Shown here piece after piece: positions 27,180-35,224 of a stretch of DNA of 35,855 nucleotides (position 1 is its first letter; each line of letters starts with the position of its first letter). The DNA comes from Fidelibacterota bacterium. GTDB taxonomy: Bacteria > Fidelibacterota > UBA8477 > JABMPR01. The translations under genes and the position numbers were made by a program. The DNA lies in contig JAJRSW010000019.1 of assembly GCA_024278595.1 (NCBI GenBank), positions 1-35,855 of the forward strand, in the 5' to 3' direction. Under the pieces are notes generated by a model. The model was not told where the DNA came from and ran no database searches. It saw only the letters and a program-made list of their open reading frames with translations.

Positions 27180-27986
27180 TTAGATTCTAAATGGCTCCAG
27201 GTTGCCCTGTTCGATATCCTTGAAATAGCGATAGGTGCCATGTTTTAGTTCGTAAGTAGCATCCTCATCACACACAACCATGGATTTTGGATGTAATTGC
27301 AGGGCGGAAGAGGTCCACATGTGATTGACACCTTCTTCGATCATTTTATAAAGGGCCCGGGCTTTGGAGTGTCCGTTTACGATGAGAACCACCTCTTCAG
27401 AATCAGTTACCGTACCAACTCCCACAGTCAAAGCCAGCTTGGGAACGACCTCTATATCATTCCCAAAAAAACGGGAATTGGCTATGCGGGTATCGTAAGT
27501 CAATGTTTTTATGCGAGTTCTCGAGTATAGCGAAGAGCCGGGCTCGTTAAAAGCAATATGCCCGTCAGGACCGATTCCGCCGAGGAAAAGTTTAATACCG
27601 CCCACGGCTTTAATCTTTTCCTCAAAACTGTCACACTCAGCCTGGAGATCTTTGGCGTTCCCATCAAGGATATTGATATTCTCTTCCGGGATTCCAATAT
27701 GGTTGAACAGATTCTGGCGCATGAAAGAATGATAACTTTCAGGATGACCTTCCCTGATACTCACGTATTCATCCATATTAAAGGTAATGACATTTTCAAA
27801 TGAAACCTTACCGGCTTTTACCAGAGCAACGATCTCTTTGTAGGTTCCCACCGGAGATGACCCGGTGGGTAAACCTAACACATAGGGATGGCCTTTTGTT
27901 GGCCCGAAGTCATTGATGCTTTTTGCGATGTAATGGGCGGTCCATTTACTTAAACGATCATAATCGGTTTGAATGATAAGTCTCAT
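27180..27986 (-). CDS. nagB: Glucosamine-6-phosphate deaminase
   Basis: This 268-residue enzyme converts glucosamine 6-phosphate to fructose 6-phosphate and ammonia, the entry of amino sugars into glycolysis. Family motifs are in order: [26 protein letters not shown] (with the catalytic Asp), [17 protein letters not shown] (with the catalytic His), [13 protein letters not shown] and [13 protein letters not shown]. The length equals that of E. coli NagB. GGAG lies five bases before the ATG. It is the last gene of the operon, 12 bases after the DUF4954-type gene, and is followed by a strong terminator. nagA is not in the window. Confidence 0.97.
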   Translation of the reverse strand: MRLIIQTDYDRLSKWTAHYIAKSINDFGPTKGHPYVLGLPTGSSPVGTYKEIVALVKAGKVSFENVITFNMDEYVSIREGHPESYHSFMRQNLFNHIGIPEENINILDGNAKDLQAECDSFEEKIKAVGGIKLFLGGIGPDGHIAFNEPGSSLYSRTRIKTLTYDTRIANSRFFGNDIEVVPKLALTVGVGTVTDSEEVVLIVNGHSKARALYKMIEEGVNHMWTSSALQLHPKSMVVCDEDATYELKHGTYRYFKDIEQGNLEPFRI

Positions 27987-27998
27987 AATTGCTCCTGC

Positions 27999-29978
27999 TT
28001 AAAGTTTATTAAGGATGCTGAGACTGTGATCTAGGTCTTGTGCAACCTGCACTCTCATTTCATCCAATTGATGTTTGAACGAGTTTGTTTCGAATGTGCC
28101 CCGGACTGCAGCGAAGTCCTCATCTGGAAAACCATCAATACCAAATCCAGTACGGACATTGCCTTCAAATTCCTTTGCGGCATCCATTTCGACCATATTT
28201 AATAATTTCGCTGAGGCAATCTTCCATTTCTGCAGTAAGGTCTTCAAATTCTCGACGCTGATCTCTGCATTGAAACCAAATACCAGAGGCAGCTGGTGAA
28301 GGACCCAGCTCCACTCGTCCTGGGCATAACTTGTATGAATAAGCACCAACTCCTGCTGCAAGGCTGTCAGGTCTGCGACTGTGCCGGCTTTCAGGGCGTC
28401 CAGAAGCTGATCTAAGCGTTGTTTGGCGCAGAGGAGTCCAGAGACATCAACCCATAGCTTTTCATCCTCAACAGCTTCAGGAGACACAGTGAGAAGTGCA
28501 CTGAGCTTGGCCGGGTTCTGCTCTTGTAATTTTGCCACCAGGACATCCCCGAAATATTTTTCCAGCGCCAAGCGGTAATAGCGACTGCAGGTCTTCAATA
28601 ACAAGCGTTTGATCAGGATTCCCTGATGGCTGACATATTCCTGACCGCGTTCTGTATTGGCATACAGCTCCAGCAGGATCGCTTGCCCCTTGATCATCTT
28701 CTGAGCGGTATAGGGTGACAGGACGTTGAAAATGAGCTGATCAAGCTTATCAGGATTGTTACGACGATCTCGCGTGGGCCACTTGAGCCCATCCCGCATG
28801 GTACCCACCGTGAAAAAATTCATGCCCGGTACCAGGGTCGAATGACCACTTTCCTCATTCACATAGGAGAACGGGAAATCAGAGGTGTCAAAATTGGCAT
28901 AATGCTGCCCCATGATGGCGGAAAAAGCTCCCACCCGGGAGGGCCATAGCAGGTAGGAAGATGAACCGGTCTTACAGCCACGCTCGAGAATCCCCTGGTG
29001 CAGGGGTCCCAGCTTATACATGTGGTTGGATTGATTGGTACCGCTGCCGGCATTGAAGAATGAGAACATCCCGGCAATGAGCAGGGTGGATCGATGATGG
29101 GTCACGGTATAAGGACCACCAAAAATAGAGCAGACCTCTGTATGGAAACCCTCCGAGTTGGAGAAGATCACAGAGTTCTCTGACGAGAATTGTTTGCCGA
29201 TCCGGGTTCCTTCCCCGACGAGAGTTCCAGCCAGGAGTGCAGCATCAGTTATGTGAGCTCCCTTTTGAAAAATAAAATCTTTGGCGATGACACCATCACC
29301 CACAAAGGTGGGAGCTACTTTACTGGATGCCACCGTTCCTTCTTTCAGGTTCTGGATTCCCCGCAGGACAGCATGTCTCCCGATCTTTACATTGACAATG
29401 TTCTGGCAGTGAAAGATGTAGGAACCCTTACCAATGGTCGCGCGATCGGAGCGCACGCTAGCGGTATATTTATCAGCAAGCGCGTCCAGTGCCTGGATCA
29501 GGTCAGGATCATGGCGATAAAAGGTTGTGAGGTAGGCCGTCTGAGCACTGGTCATCTCAGTAATCTTTAATTCACGTCCACCGCCCTCATTCAGCACTTC
29601 AATACTGTGACCGTTCCCAAAGGAGGTCTCACCCTGACAAACAATGGAACCAACATCTTCGATGAGAACCTTGTTCTCAATCACCAGGTTTGAGAGCCAG
29701 CCCTTAATGTTTGAAATATGGCAGTTATCCCCGATGGATACATTATGGAGGTTGGCATCGAAGATCCCGGCATAGCGACGGATGCCGTCCATGGGGATAA
29801 AATGTCCGTCCAGACGACCGATCCTAACCTTCCCTCTAAAGATGGTTCCAGCGATCCGAGTGGGATCAAAACCCCGGGACACCATCACTTTATCCCAATG
29901 ACGCGACCAACAGCCATTTTTCTTCAGGATCTTGATGGCTTCAGGTGTCAGGGGTAGATAATTTTGCTTACTCATCAT
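27999..29978 (-). CDS. DUF4954-type left-handed beta-helix protein
   Basis: This 659-residue protein has an N-terminal half rich in hexapeptide-like turns (for example NLHNVSIGDNCHISNIKGW, NVKIGRHAVLRGIQN, PTFVGDGVIAKDFIFQKG and LVGEGTRIGKQF). These indicate a left-handed parallel beta-helix like that of sugar-nucleotide acyl- or uridyltransferases. Conserved-looking stretches with His, Cys and Asn follow (THHRSTLLIAGMFSFFNAGS, NQSNHMYKLGPLHQGI, GQHYANFDTSDFPFSY). The C-terminal 200 residues are mainly helical. The pattern fits family DUF4954, known from Bacteroidetes and relatives, which has no assigned function. It lies six bases after the GntR regulator and 12 bases before nagB, so a role in amino-sugar metabolism is likely. 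AGGA precedes the double ATG start. Confidence 0.8.
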   Translation of the reverse strand: MMSKQNYLPLTPEAIKILKKNGCWSRHWDKVMVSRGFDPTRIAGTIFRGKVRIGRLDGHFIPMDGIRRYAGIFDANLHNVSIGDNCHISNIKGWLSNLVIENKVLIEDVGSIVCQGETSFGNGHSIEVLNEGGGRELKITEMTSAQTAYLTTFYRHDPDLIQALDALADKYTASVRSDRATIGKGSYIFHCQNIVNVKIGRHAVLRGIQNLKEGTVASSKVAPTFVGDGVIAKDFIFQKGAHITDAALLAGTLVGEGTRIGKQFSSENSVIFSNSEGFHTEVCSIFGGPYTVTHHRSTLLIAGMFSFFNAGSGTNQSNHMYKLGPLHQGILERGCKTGSSSYLLWPSRVGAFSAIMGQHYANFDTSDFPFSYVNEESGHSTLVPGMNFFTVGTMRDGLKWPTRDRRNNPDKLDQLIFNVLSPYTAQKMIKGQAILLELYANTERGQEYVSHQGILIKRLLLKTCSRYYRLALEKYFGDVLVAKLQEQNPAKLSALLTVSPEAVEDEKLWVDVSGLLCAKQRLDQLLDALKAGTVADLTALQQELVLIHTSYAQDEWSWVLHQLPLVFGFNAEISVENLKTLLQKWKIASAKLLNMVEMDAAKEFEGNVRTGFGIDGFPDEDFAAVRGTFETNSFKHQLDEMRVQVAQDLDHSLSILNKL

Positions 29979-29984
29979 TGCTTC

Positions 29985-30752
29985 CTATTTGGTGATGACG
30001 ACCTTGAGTTCGTACTTATCACCGCGATAGATACCTTCAAGATATTCAATGGGTTTGTTGTTCATGGAAAAGGTGGTTCCATGCAGCTTCAAAATGGGAC
30101 GACCCACATCAATATCAAGATGCTGGGCGATTTCTTTGTTCGCCAGATCCGGCTGGATGACATGATCAGCTCTGGACAGGCGAATATGCAGATCGTTTTC
30201 GATGTAATTATAGATGGATACATCATCAGCCATGCCCGGTTCCAGGAGCCCAGCACCTATGCGATACGACAAGAAGGAGGTCTCCAGAGCAAAGGGAGTG
30301 TCCTCAACATAACGCACACGCCGGATTCGCACCAAAGGTTCTCCGGGAGGTTTTCCCAAGCCGGAATAGGCCATCTCATAGGAATCAAAAGAGGCAATTT
30401 TTTGGATATCCAGGACCCGTGAATGATTGCGATAGCCCAGTTTGGCCATTTCAGATGAAAAGCCTTCTAATTTCAATAACATCTGGGTATGGGGGACGGA
30501 GCTTACAAAGGTGCCTTCACCCCGCCGAATAGTGATGAAGCCCTCACGTACAAGCTCCTGAATGGCCTGTCTGACGGTCATCCGGCTAATGCTAAAAGCG
30601 GAAGAAAGTTCATTCTCGCTGGGGATCCGGTTACCGGGTCTCAGTTTACCCGTATTGATCAACTCCTTCAAAATATCCCGTACCTGGATATACAGCGGGA
30701 TAAAGCTGCTTTTATCAATATGGGATCCTTGGAGTAGTTCGGGTGTGCTCAT
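29985..30752 (-). CDS. GntR-family (HutC subfamily) transcriptional regulator, NagR/DasR-like
   Basis: This 255-residue protein has a winged helix of the GntR type at residues about 18-83 (PLYIQVRDILKELINTGKLR, PGNRIPSENELSSAFSISRM, TVRQAIQELVREGFITIRRG, EGTFVS). The C-terminal UTRA ligand domain spans about 98-250 (GFSSEMAKLGYRNHSRVLDI, EPLVRIRRVRYVEDTPFALE, IQPDLANKEIAQHLDIDVGR, PILKLHGTTFS). HutC members bind sites with the core GTMTAKAC; such a site lies in the promoter of this operon (33388-33397). With nagB in the same operon, the ligand is probably a phosphorylated amino sugar, as in NagR and DasR. It begins six bases after the ACP gene. Confidence 0.92.
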   Translation of the reverse strand: MSTPELLQGSHIDKSSFIPLYIQVRDILKELINTGKLRPGNRIPSENELSSAFSISRMTVRQAIQELVREGFITIRRGEGTFVSSVPHTQMLLKLEGFSSEMAKLGYRNHSRVLDIQKIASFDSYEMAYSGLGKPPGEPLVRIRRVRYVEDTPFALETSFLSYRIGAGLLEPGMADDVSIYNYIENDLHIRLSRADHVIQPDLANKEIAQHLDIDVGRPILKLHGTTFSMNNKPIEYLEGIYRGDKYELKVVITK

Positions 30753-30758
30753 GCTGGA

Positions 30759-30998
30759 TCAGCCTTCTGAAATAACCCGGTCTATGAAAGCGACTGCATC
30801 GCTTACCGTTTTGACACCAAGAGCAGCGTCTTCATCCATTTCAATATCAAACTCTTCTTCAAAAGAAGCTACCAGCTCGATGGATTGCATGGAATCGGCA
30901 CCCAGGTCTTCGACGAAGCGGGAACTTTCCTGGACTCGACTGCCATCGATCTTTAATAGTTCAACGCAAACATTCTTAATGCGGTCTAAAGTGGCCAT
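30759..30998 (-). CDS. Acyl carrier protein
   Basis: This 79-residue acidic protein is an acyl carrier protein. The phosphopantetheine serine is Ser36 in LGADSMQSIEL; the usual DSL is DSM here, as in some ACPs. The rest (RIKNVCVELLKIDGSRVQES, VASFEEEFDIEMDEDAALGV, KTVSDAVAFIDRVI) follows AcpP. A strong AAGGAG stands eight bases upstream of the ATG. An ACP gene between ackA and a GntR regulator is unusual, since acpP normally sits with fatty-acid genes. It may be the main ACP or a second, dedicated one; the window does not decide this, so no symbol is given. Confidence 0.93.
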   Translation of the reverse strand: MATLDRIKNVCVELLKIDGSRVQESSRFVEDLGADSMQSIELVASFEEEFDIEMDEDAALGVKTVSDAVAFIDRVISEG

Positions 30999-31056
30999 GT
31001 TAATTCTCCTTAGATGGTCTGCCCCGCAAAGGGTAAGATTTGTGAGTGAATAAAGT

Positions 31057-31080
31057 AGATACGTAACATGTCACGTATCT
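31057..31080 (-). other. Hairpin over the ackA stop codon
   Basis: AGATACGT (31057-31064) and ACGTATCT (31073-31080) form a perfect 8-bp stem with an 8-base loop. The stem covers the ackA stop codon (31071-31073). No T tract follows, so it is not a full terminator. It may stabilise the upstream message or reduce read-through into the ACP gene, for which it lies about 60 bases upstream. Confidence 0.5.
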
Positions 31081-32282
31081 CCGTGAGCAATATTTTTTGT
31101 CATGGCGTAGGTGTCCCGGGCGATGGCCAACTCTTCATTTGTGGGAATGACCATGACTTTGGTCCTGGAGGTCACTGCTTGAATCTCACCTGCTTCTCCA
31201 ATGTGGACACTATTTCGGCTATCATCAATGATGATACCCAGTTGATCCATATCAGCCAGGACCCGGGTGCGCATGGCACTGTCATTTTCACCAATTCCCC
31301 CGGTAAAAATAATGGCATCAACTCGATTCAGAATGGCCAGATAGGCACCGATGTATTTCTTGATCCGATAGGCAAAAATATCCAGGGCCAGGGTGGCTTT
31401 CTCATCACCGCCATTGGCTTTCAATTCCAGATCACGGACATCATTTGAGCTCCCGGATATTCCCAGTAACCCTGATCTTTTGTTAAGTAAGGTATCCAGG
31501 CTATCAGTATCGTAACCCTTCCGATGCAGGTAAAAAATAATTCCAGGATCCAGATCACCGCTACGGGTGCCCATGACCAGACCTTCCAGAGGTGTCAAGC
31601 CCATGCTGGTATCAATGGAGTGGCCGTCCTTAATGGCTGCCACGGAAGAACCATTGCCCAGGTGGCAGGTAATGAGGTTTACGGCATATTTATGTTTACC
31701 CAGCATCTTGGCTGCTCGTCGGGCAACAAATTGATGCGACATACCATGAAACCCATAGCGTCTGATCTTATGGTCCAGATAAAGATCCTCAGGCAGAGCG
31801 TAGCGATAGGCGATCTCAGGAATGGAGTGGTGAAAAGCGGTGTCAAAACAGGCCACCTGGGGGATATTCCCGAACAATTGACGGGCTTGCTGGATCCCTG
31901 TAAGATTGGGTGGGTTATGCAGGGGAGCCAGCTCAAAAACAGCTTCTATTCCTTGTTCCAGTTCATCGTCTACAGGCATTGAGCCGCTAAATTTTTCGCC
32001 ACCATGGACCACGCGGTGACCGCAAGCGTTCACTTCAGCAAGAGATCTCAAAGCACCATTCTTGGGGTCAAGCAGTAGGTCTTTGATCACGGAGAAGCCA
32101 TGGGGGTAATCCTCGATGGCCCGTTTGATCTCCAGCTTGCCTCGGGGGGTTTTGAGAGAGGCAGAGGCATCTTCAGTGCCGACGCGATCAACCACTCCCT
32201 CTGCCAGAACCGTTTCTTCCGGCAGGTGGAACAGTTTGAATTTGATGGAAGAGCTGCCGCAGTTAAAAACCAGTATTTTCAT
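31071..32282 (-). CDS. ackA: Acetate kinase
   Basis: This 403-residue enzyme interconverts acetyl phosphate and acetate with ADP/ATP. The first signature is LVFNCGSSSIKFKLF at the N-terminus. The second is GHRVVHGGEKFSGS. Further motifs are CFDTAFHHSIPE, YRYALPEDLYLDHKIRRYGF, HGMSHQFVARRAAKM, ITCHLGNGSSVAAIKDGHSI and DTSMGLTPLEGLVMGTRSGD. IFTGGIGENDSAMRTRV lies near the C-terminus. The length is normal. It lies 78 bases downstream of pta and works in the same pathway (acetyl-CoA to acetate, or the reverse). Confidence 0.98.
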   Translation of the reverse strand: MKILVFNCGSSSIKFKLFHLPEETVLAEGVVDRVGTEDASASLKTPRGKLEIKRAIEDYPHGFSVIKDLLLDPKNGALRSLAEVNACGHRVVHGGEKFSGSMPVDDELEQGIEAVFELAPLHNPPNLTGIQQARQLFGNIPQVACFDTAFHHSIPEIAYRYALPEDLYLDHKIRRYGFHGMSHQFVARRAAKMLGKHKYAVNLITCHLGNGSSVAAIKDGHSIDTSMGLTPLEGLVMGTRSGDLDPGIIFYLHRKGYDTDSLDTLLNKRSGLLGISGSSNDVRDLELKANGGDEKATLALDIFAYRIKKYIGAYLAILNRVDAIIFTGGIGENDSAMRTRVLADMDQLGIIIDDSRNSVHIGEAGEIQAVTSRTKVMVIPTNEELAIARDTYAMTKNIAHGDT

Positions 32283-32360
32283 AAATTTATTTTCCTGTCA
32301 CCTCATATTAATTGTGGCATGCTTCCAGGCAGGGATTCAAAGCCCCAATCGGGGAGCGGT

Positions 32361-33347
32361 TCATCCTTTGGCCTGAACTGAGGTAATCGCTGAAACTGCG
32401 ATCAGGTCATCCACACTGGCACCCCGGCTCATATCATTCACCGGTCTGGCGAAGCCCTGGAGAATAGGACCAATCGCTTTTGCCTTGGCCAGATACTGCA
32501 CCAGCTTGTAGCCAATATTTCCAGCATTCAGGTCGGGGAATATCAGAACATTGGCCTGGCCAGCAACGGCACTTTCCCGAACCTTTTTAGCAGCCACTTC
32601 GGGAATAATAGCGGCATCCAGTTGGAATTCACCATCCATATCGAACTGGGGTTTGATCTTTTTAGCGATCTCGAGTGCTTCAAGAACTTTGTCTGCATCA
32701 GGATGGTTGGCTGAACCCTGGGTGGAGAACGAAAGAAAAGCAATTTTTGGATCGAAGCCCAGGAGTGCCTTGGCATTGGTGCCGGAGGCAATGGCAATTT
32801 CGGCTAATTGCTGGGCATTGGGTTGAATATTCACCGCCGAATCTGCAAAGATGAAGAGCTTGTCCTGTTTCCCTTTAAATTCAGGGATGATCATGATAAA
32901 GAAACTGCTAGGGGTCGCTAGGCCTGCCTGAAAGCCGACAGTCAGTGTGGCAGTCTGGATCACAATACTGGTGGCTGTGGCCACACCGGCAACCATACCA
33001 TCGGCTGCACCAGTACTGACCATCATCCCGCCAAAGGACAGGGGCTTGCGGACCAGTTTTTTAGCAATGGCTTCCCGTAGCTCACGTTTATGGGCATAGG
33101 TTTGGGAATATGTTTCAAGACGCTCATCGGTCTTGCTGTCAATGATCTCGATCCCAGCGAGTGCTAAGCCCAGCTCACCAGCCACTGTTAGAATCGCCGA
33201 TTCATTGCCGATGAGGATTGGTCGAGCTATGCCCAGATCCCGAACTTTCACAACAGCTTCAAGAATTCGTGGATCAGCAGCCTCTGGATATACCAGTCGG
33301 GCTGGATTTGCTTGTGCTTTTTGAATGAATTTTTGAATGATATCCAT
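32361..33347 (-). CDS. pta: Phosphate acetyltransferase
   Basis: This 328-residue enzyme transfers acetyl groups between CoA and phosphate. It is the short form, which has only the catalytic PTA_PTB domain. Signatures include RLVYPEAADPRILEAVVKV, RKPLSFGGMMVSTGAADGMV, AGVATATSIVIQTATLTVGF, FADSAVNIQPNAQQLAEIAI, GQANVLIFPDLNAGNIGYKL and GPILQGFARPVNDMSRGASV. It is the first gene of the operon: AGAGG stands seven bases before the ATG, and a promoter with a regulator palindrome lies about 30-60 bases upstream. With ackA it forms the standard acetate switch. Confidence 0.97.
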   Translation of the reverse strand: MDIIQKFIQKAQANPARLVYPEAADPRILEAVVKVRDLGIARPILIGNESAILTVAGELGLALAGIEIIDSKTDERLETYSQTYAHKRELREAIAKKLVRKPLSFGGMMVSTGAADGMVAGVATATSIVIQTATLTVGFQAGLATPSSFFIMIIPEFKGKQDKLFIFADSAVNIQPNAQQLAEIAIASGTNAKALLGFDPKIAFLSFSTQGSANHPDADKVLEALEIAKKIKPQFDMDGEFQLDAAIIPEVAAKKVRESAVAGQANVLIFPDLNAGNIGYKLVQYLAKAKAIGPILQGFARPVNDMSRGASVDDLIAVSAITSVQAKG

Positions 33348-33378
33348 GGATCAACCTCTGCTCTCAATTCGTGTGTAG

Positions 33379-33407
33379 ATGATAACATGTCTAGACAAGT
33401 AAAACAA
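33379..33407 (-). promoter_or_regulatory. Promoter of the pta-to-nagB operon
   Basis: On the minus strand TTGTTT (33407-33402) is followed after exactly 17 bases by TATCAT (33384-33379; five of six match TATAAT). The start of transcription would fall near 33372, leaving a leader of about 25 bases with the AGAGG of pta. The spacer contains the perfect HutC-type palindrome at 33388-33397, so bound regulator would block the polymerase. Confidence 0.7.
33388..33397. promoter_or_regulatory. HutC/NagR-type operator TGTCTAGACA
   Basis: TGTCTAGACA is a perfect 10-bp palindrome. Its core GTCTAGAC fits the HutC-subfamily consensus GTMTAKAC exactly. The wider 16-mer at 33385-33400 (ACATGTCTAGACAAGT) is symmetric apart from one pair and is close to the DasR/NagR type of site. 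It lies in the spacer of the pta promoter, whose operon includes a HutC-type regulator. Autoregulation is inferred. No second copy of the core was noticed elsewhere in the window. Confidence 0.72.
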
Positions 33408-33473
33408 GTTATGTTTGTAAATATATTTTATAAACCGCAGTGTGGTAATAGAGCTTTAATTGAGTTTTCACCC

Positions 33474-33507
33474 GGTCTTCAGGTGGGTCTGTTTTGGTCT
33501 GTATAAT
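33474..33507 (+). promoter_or_regulatory. Candidate promoter of the HAD phosphatase gene, with GGTCT repeats
   Basis: A perfect -10 box TATAAT lies at 33502-33507, about 60 bases before the ATG. No good -35 box stands 16-18 bases upstream. Instead three direct repeats of GGTCT start at 33474, 33486 and 33496, spaced 12 and 10 bases, roughly one helical turn. An activator-dependent promoter is possible, but the repeats are short. Confidence 0.4.
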
Positions 33508-33569
33508 TACCTTTAACCTGGATTCTCTCAGGGTAGTTTAGCTCACGCAATGAGCATAGGGATCTCTAA

Positions 33570-34217
33570 ATGAAAATAGCCGCCTTTTTTGACTTTGATG
33601 AAACTTTGTTGGCCATAGACAGTGCTAGTGTCGGATTCAGGGTTTTGCGGGAACAGGGTTATCTAAAGCGTTCATTTATGCTGAAAATGATGCTGGTCCT
33701 GTTTCTGAGGAAAATTGGTATGGTCAATGAACAGATCATGGCCAAAGCCTTTTTAAGTTTTTATCGCGGCCGTTCGCTTCAACCCTTCGCAGATAGCGCT
33801 GAGGATTTCTACAGCGAATATCTACAGCCTAATCTGGCACCCCAAGTTGTGGAAAAATTAAAATGGCATCAGGAACAGGAGCATCTCACCGTCCTGGTCA
33901 CAGGCTCCATTGATTATTATTTGCAACCTGTGATGGAAGATCTGGGGCTTGACCATTTGCTCTGCACGCACTTGGAAACAGGGTCGGATGGTTTACTCAC
34001 CGGTCGTTCATTAGGGCCGGTATGCGTCGGTAAAAAGAAGGTCGAACTTGCTCAAAACCTGGCCCGGGAACAAAACATAGATCTCTCCCGCTCATATGCC
34101 TATGGCAATTCAGAGCTGGATATTCCTATTCTGGAACAAGTGGGACATCCCGTGATAGTTAACCCCACCCCGGCCTTGCAAAAATATGCCACCAAGCTTG
34201 ATTGGCCTTTGCTTTAG
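33570..34217 (+). CDS. HAD-IB family (SerB-like) phosphatase
   Basis: This 215-residue protein has the HAD motifs in order. Motif I is FFDFDETLLAID with the nucleophile Asp8 and the acid Asp10. Motif II is LVTGSIDYYLQPV. The later lysine is in GKKKVELAQNLA, and motif III is YGNSELDIPIL. A helical cap with basic and hydrophobic residues (RSFMLKMMLVLFLRKIGMVN) lies between motifs I and II, as in the HAD-IB group of SerB and PSPase-like proteins, which often act on phospholipid- or phosphoserine-type substrates. The substrate is unknown. AGGGA lies upstream of the ATG. The stop codon TAG (34215-34217) is part of the target-site duplication of a MITE copy that starts two bases later. Confidence 0.9.
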   Translation: MKIAAFFDFDETLLAIDSASVGFRVLREQGYLKRSFMLKMMLVLFLRKIGMVNEQIMAKAFLSFYRGRSLQPFADSAEDFYSEYLQPNLAPQVVEKLKWHQEQEHLTVLVTGSIDYYLQPVMEDLGLDHLLCTHLETGSDGLLTGRSLGPVCVGKKKVELAQNLAREQNIDLSRSYAYGNSELDIPILEQVGHPVIVNPTPALQKYATKLDWPLL

Positions 34218-34218
34218 T

Positions 34219-34413
34219 GACGCCCCCGCAAAAAGTATTTGGAGAAACACGGAATATACCCTATGTGTAATAAATACAATCATTTATGGTAAATACATCT
34301 AAACCTATAAATAACAACACTCTGCGCCATTTCGACAGGCGGTTCCTGAGCTCAGTCGAAGGACTCAATGCAACGCTCTGCTCTCTGCGAGAGGGCCTTT
34401 CTGCGAGGGTGTC
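34219..34413. mobile_element. MITE-like element, copy 2 (195 bp)
   Basis: This copy starts with GACGCCCCCGCAAAAAGT; its right end, CCTTTCTGCGAGGGTGTC, is an imperfect inverted repeat of the start. The start matches the reverse complement of the right end of copy 1 in 17 of 18 bases. The element is flanked by the 6-mer TTTAGT at 34213-34218 and 34414-34419, a target-site duplication. It shares its AAATAACAACA segment, the GACAGGCGGTTCCTGA block and the ACTCAATGCAACGCTCTGCT block with copy 1. No protein is encoded. It lies directly behind the stop codon of the phosphatase gene. Confidence 0.78.
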
Positions 34414-34511
34414 TTTAGTGTAAGGTCTAATTATTTGTGACCCAGTCTGAAAATTTTTATCCAGGCTTAGCATAAATTCCTACCTTATCCCAATGATAAT
34501 TGAGGTATTCC

Positions 34512-35222
34512 ATGTCCGATTTAGCTGATCAGGTGCTGGATGAGCTCAAAGCAATGGGCGATCCGGAACGAGCGAAACACTCCCAGCGTTTTTTTAAAAC
34601 AGCACCGGGTGAATATGGAGCCGGAGATATCTTTCTGGGAATCCGGGTTCCCAAACTAAGGGCTTTGGCCAAACGCTATAAACACACCACGCGGCAGGAT
34701 GCCCTGGAGATCTTGCACTCCCCCTATCATGAAGCCCGCCTCACCGCCCTTTTTCTCCTGGTAAAGCTCTATGACAAAGCAGACATGGCAGGGAAAACCC
34801 AGATCTATAATGACTATCTCGCCAATGTAGCCTTCATCAACAATTGGGATCTGGTAGATAGCTCCGCCTTGCAGATCGTGGGGCATTATCTGTTTGACAA
34901 AGACCGCTCTCATTTGATTATCCTGGCTCGATCCCAAGACCTCTGGGAGCGCCGGATTGCCGTGATTGCCACTTATTATTTTATCCGCCAATCTGAGTTT
35001 CAGGATACCCTGGAAGTTTCAGAAATATTACTTCATGATCCCGAAGATCTTATTCATAAGGCAGTTGGCTGGATGTTGAGAGAAGTCGGAAATCGCAGCC
35101 GGGCGACTGAGGAAGACTTTTTGCTCAAATATTATCAGTCCATGCCGCGGACCATGTTACGTTATGCCATTGAAAAATTTCCGGAAGAACTACGTCAGGC
35201 TTATTTAAAGGGGAAACTATAA
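34512..35222 (+). CDS. DNA alkylation repair enzyme, AlkD-like
   Basis: This 236-residue protein is a HEAT-like repeat DNA glycosylase of the AlkD family, which removes alkylated bases such as 3-methyladenine and 7-methylguanine. Typical parts are SQRFFKTAPGEYGAGDIFLG, IRVPKLRALAKRY, EARLTALFLLVKLYDKADMA, INNWDLVDSSALQIVGHYL, LWERRIAVIATYYFIRQSEF, DLIHKAVGWMLREVGNRSRA and MPRTMLRYAIEKFPEELRQA. The WDLVD and Trp/Arg residues match the base-recognition and catalytic cleft. The ATG at 34512 was chosen because GAGG lies six bases upstream; a TTG four codons earlier is unlikely. It is followed after two bases by the peptidase gene. Confidence 0.94.
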   Translation: MSDLADQVLDELKAMGDPERAKHSQRFFKTAPGEYGAGDIFLGIRVPKLRALAKRYKHTTRQDALEILHSPYHEARLTALFLLVKLYDKADMAGKTQIYNDYLANVAFINNWDLVDSSALQIVGHYLFDKDRSHLIILARSQDLWERRIAVIATYYFIRQSEFQDTLEVSEILLHDPEDLIHKAVGWMLREVGNRSRATEEDFLLKYYQSMPRTMLRYAIEKFPEELRQAYLKGKL

Positions 35223-35224
35223 AC

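Noticed and set aside
32330..32360. Terminator between pta and ackA
   Set aside because: The stem has only four G-C pairs and no T tract follows, so it would not stop transcription efficiently.
34261..34473. Small minus-strand open frame of 70 codons
   Set aside because: It lies almost wholly inside MITE copy 2 and has no ribosome binding site or recognisable protein pattern.
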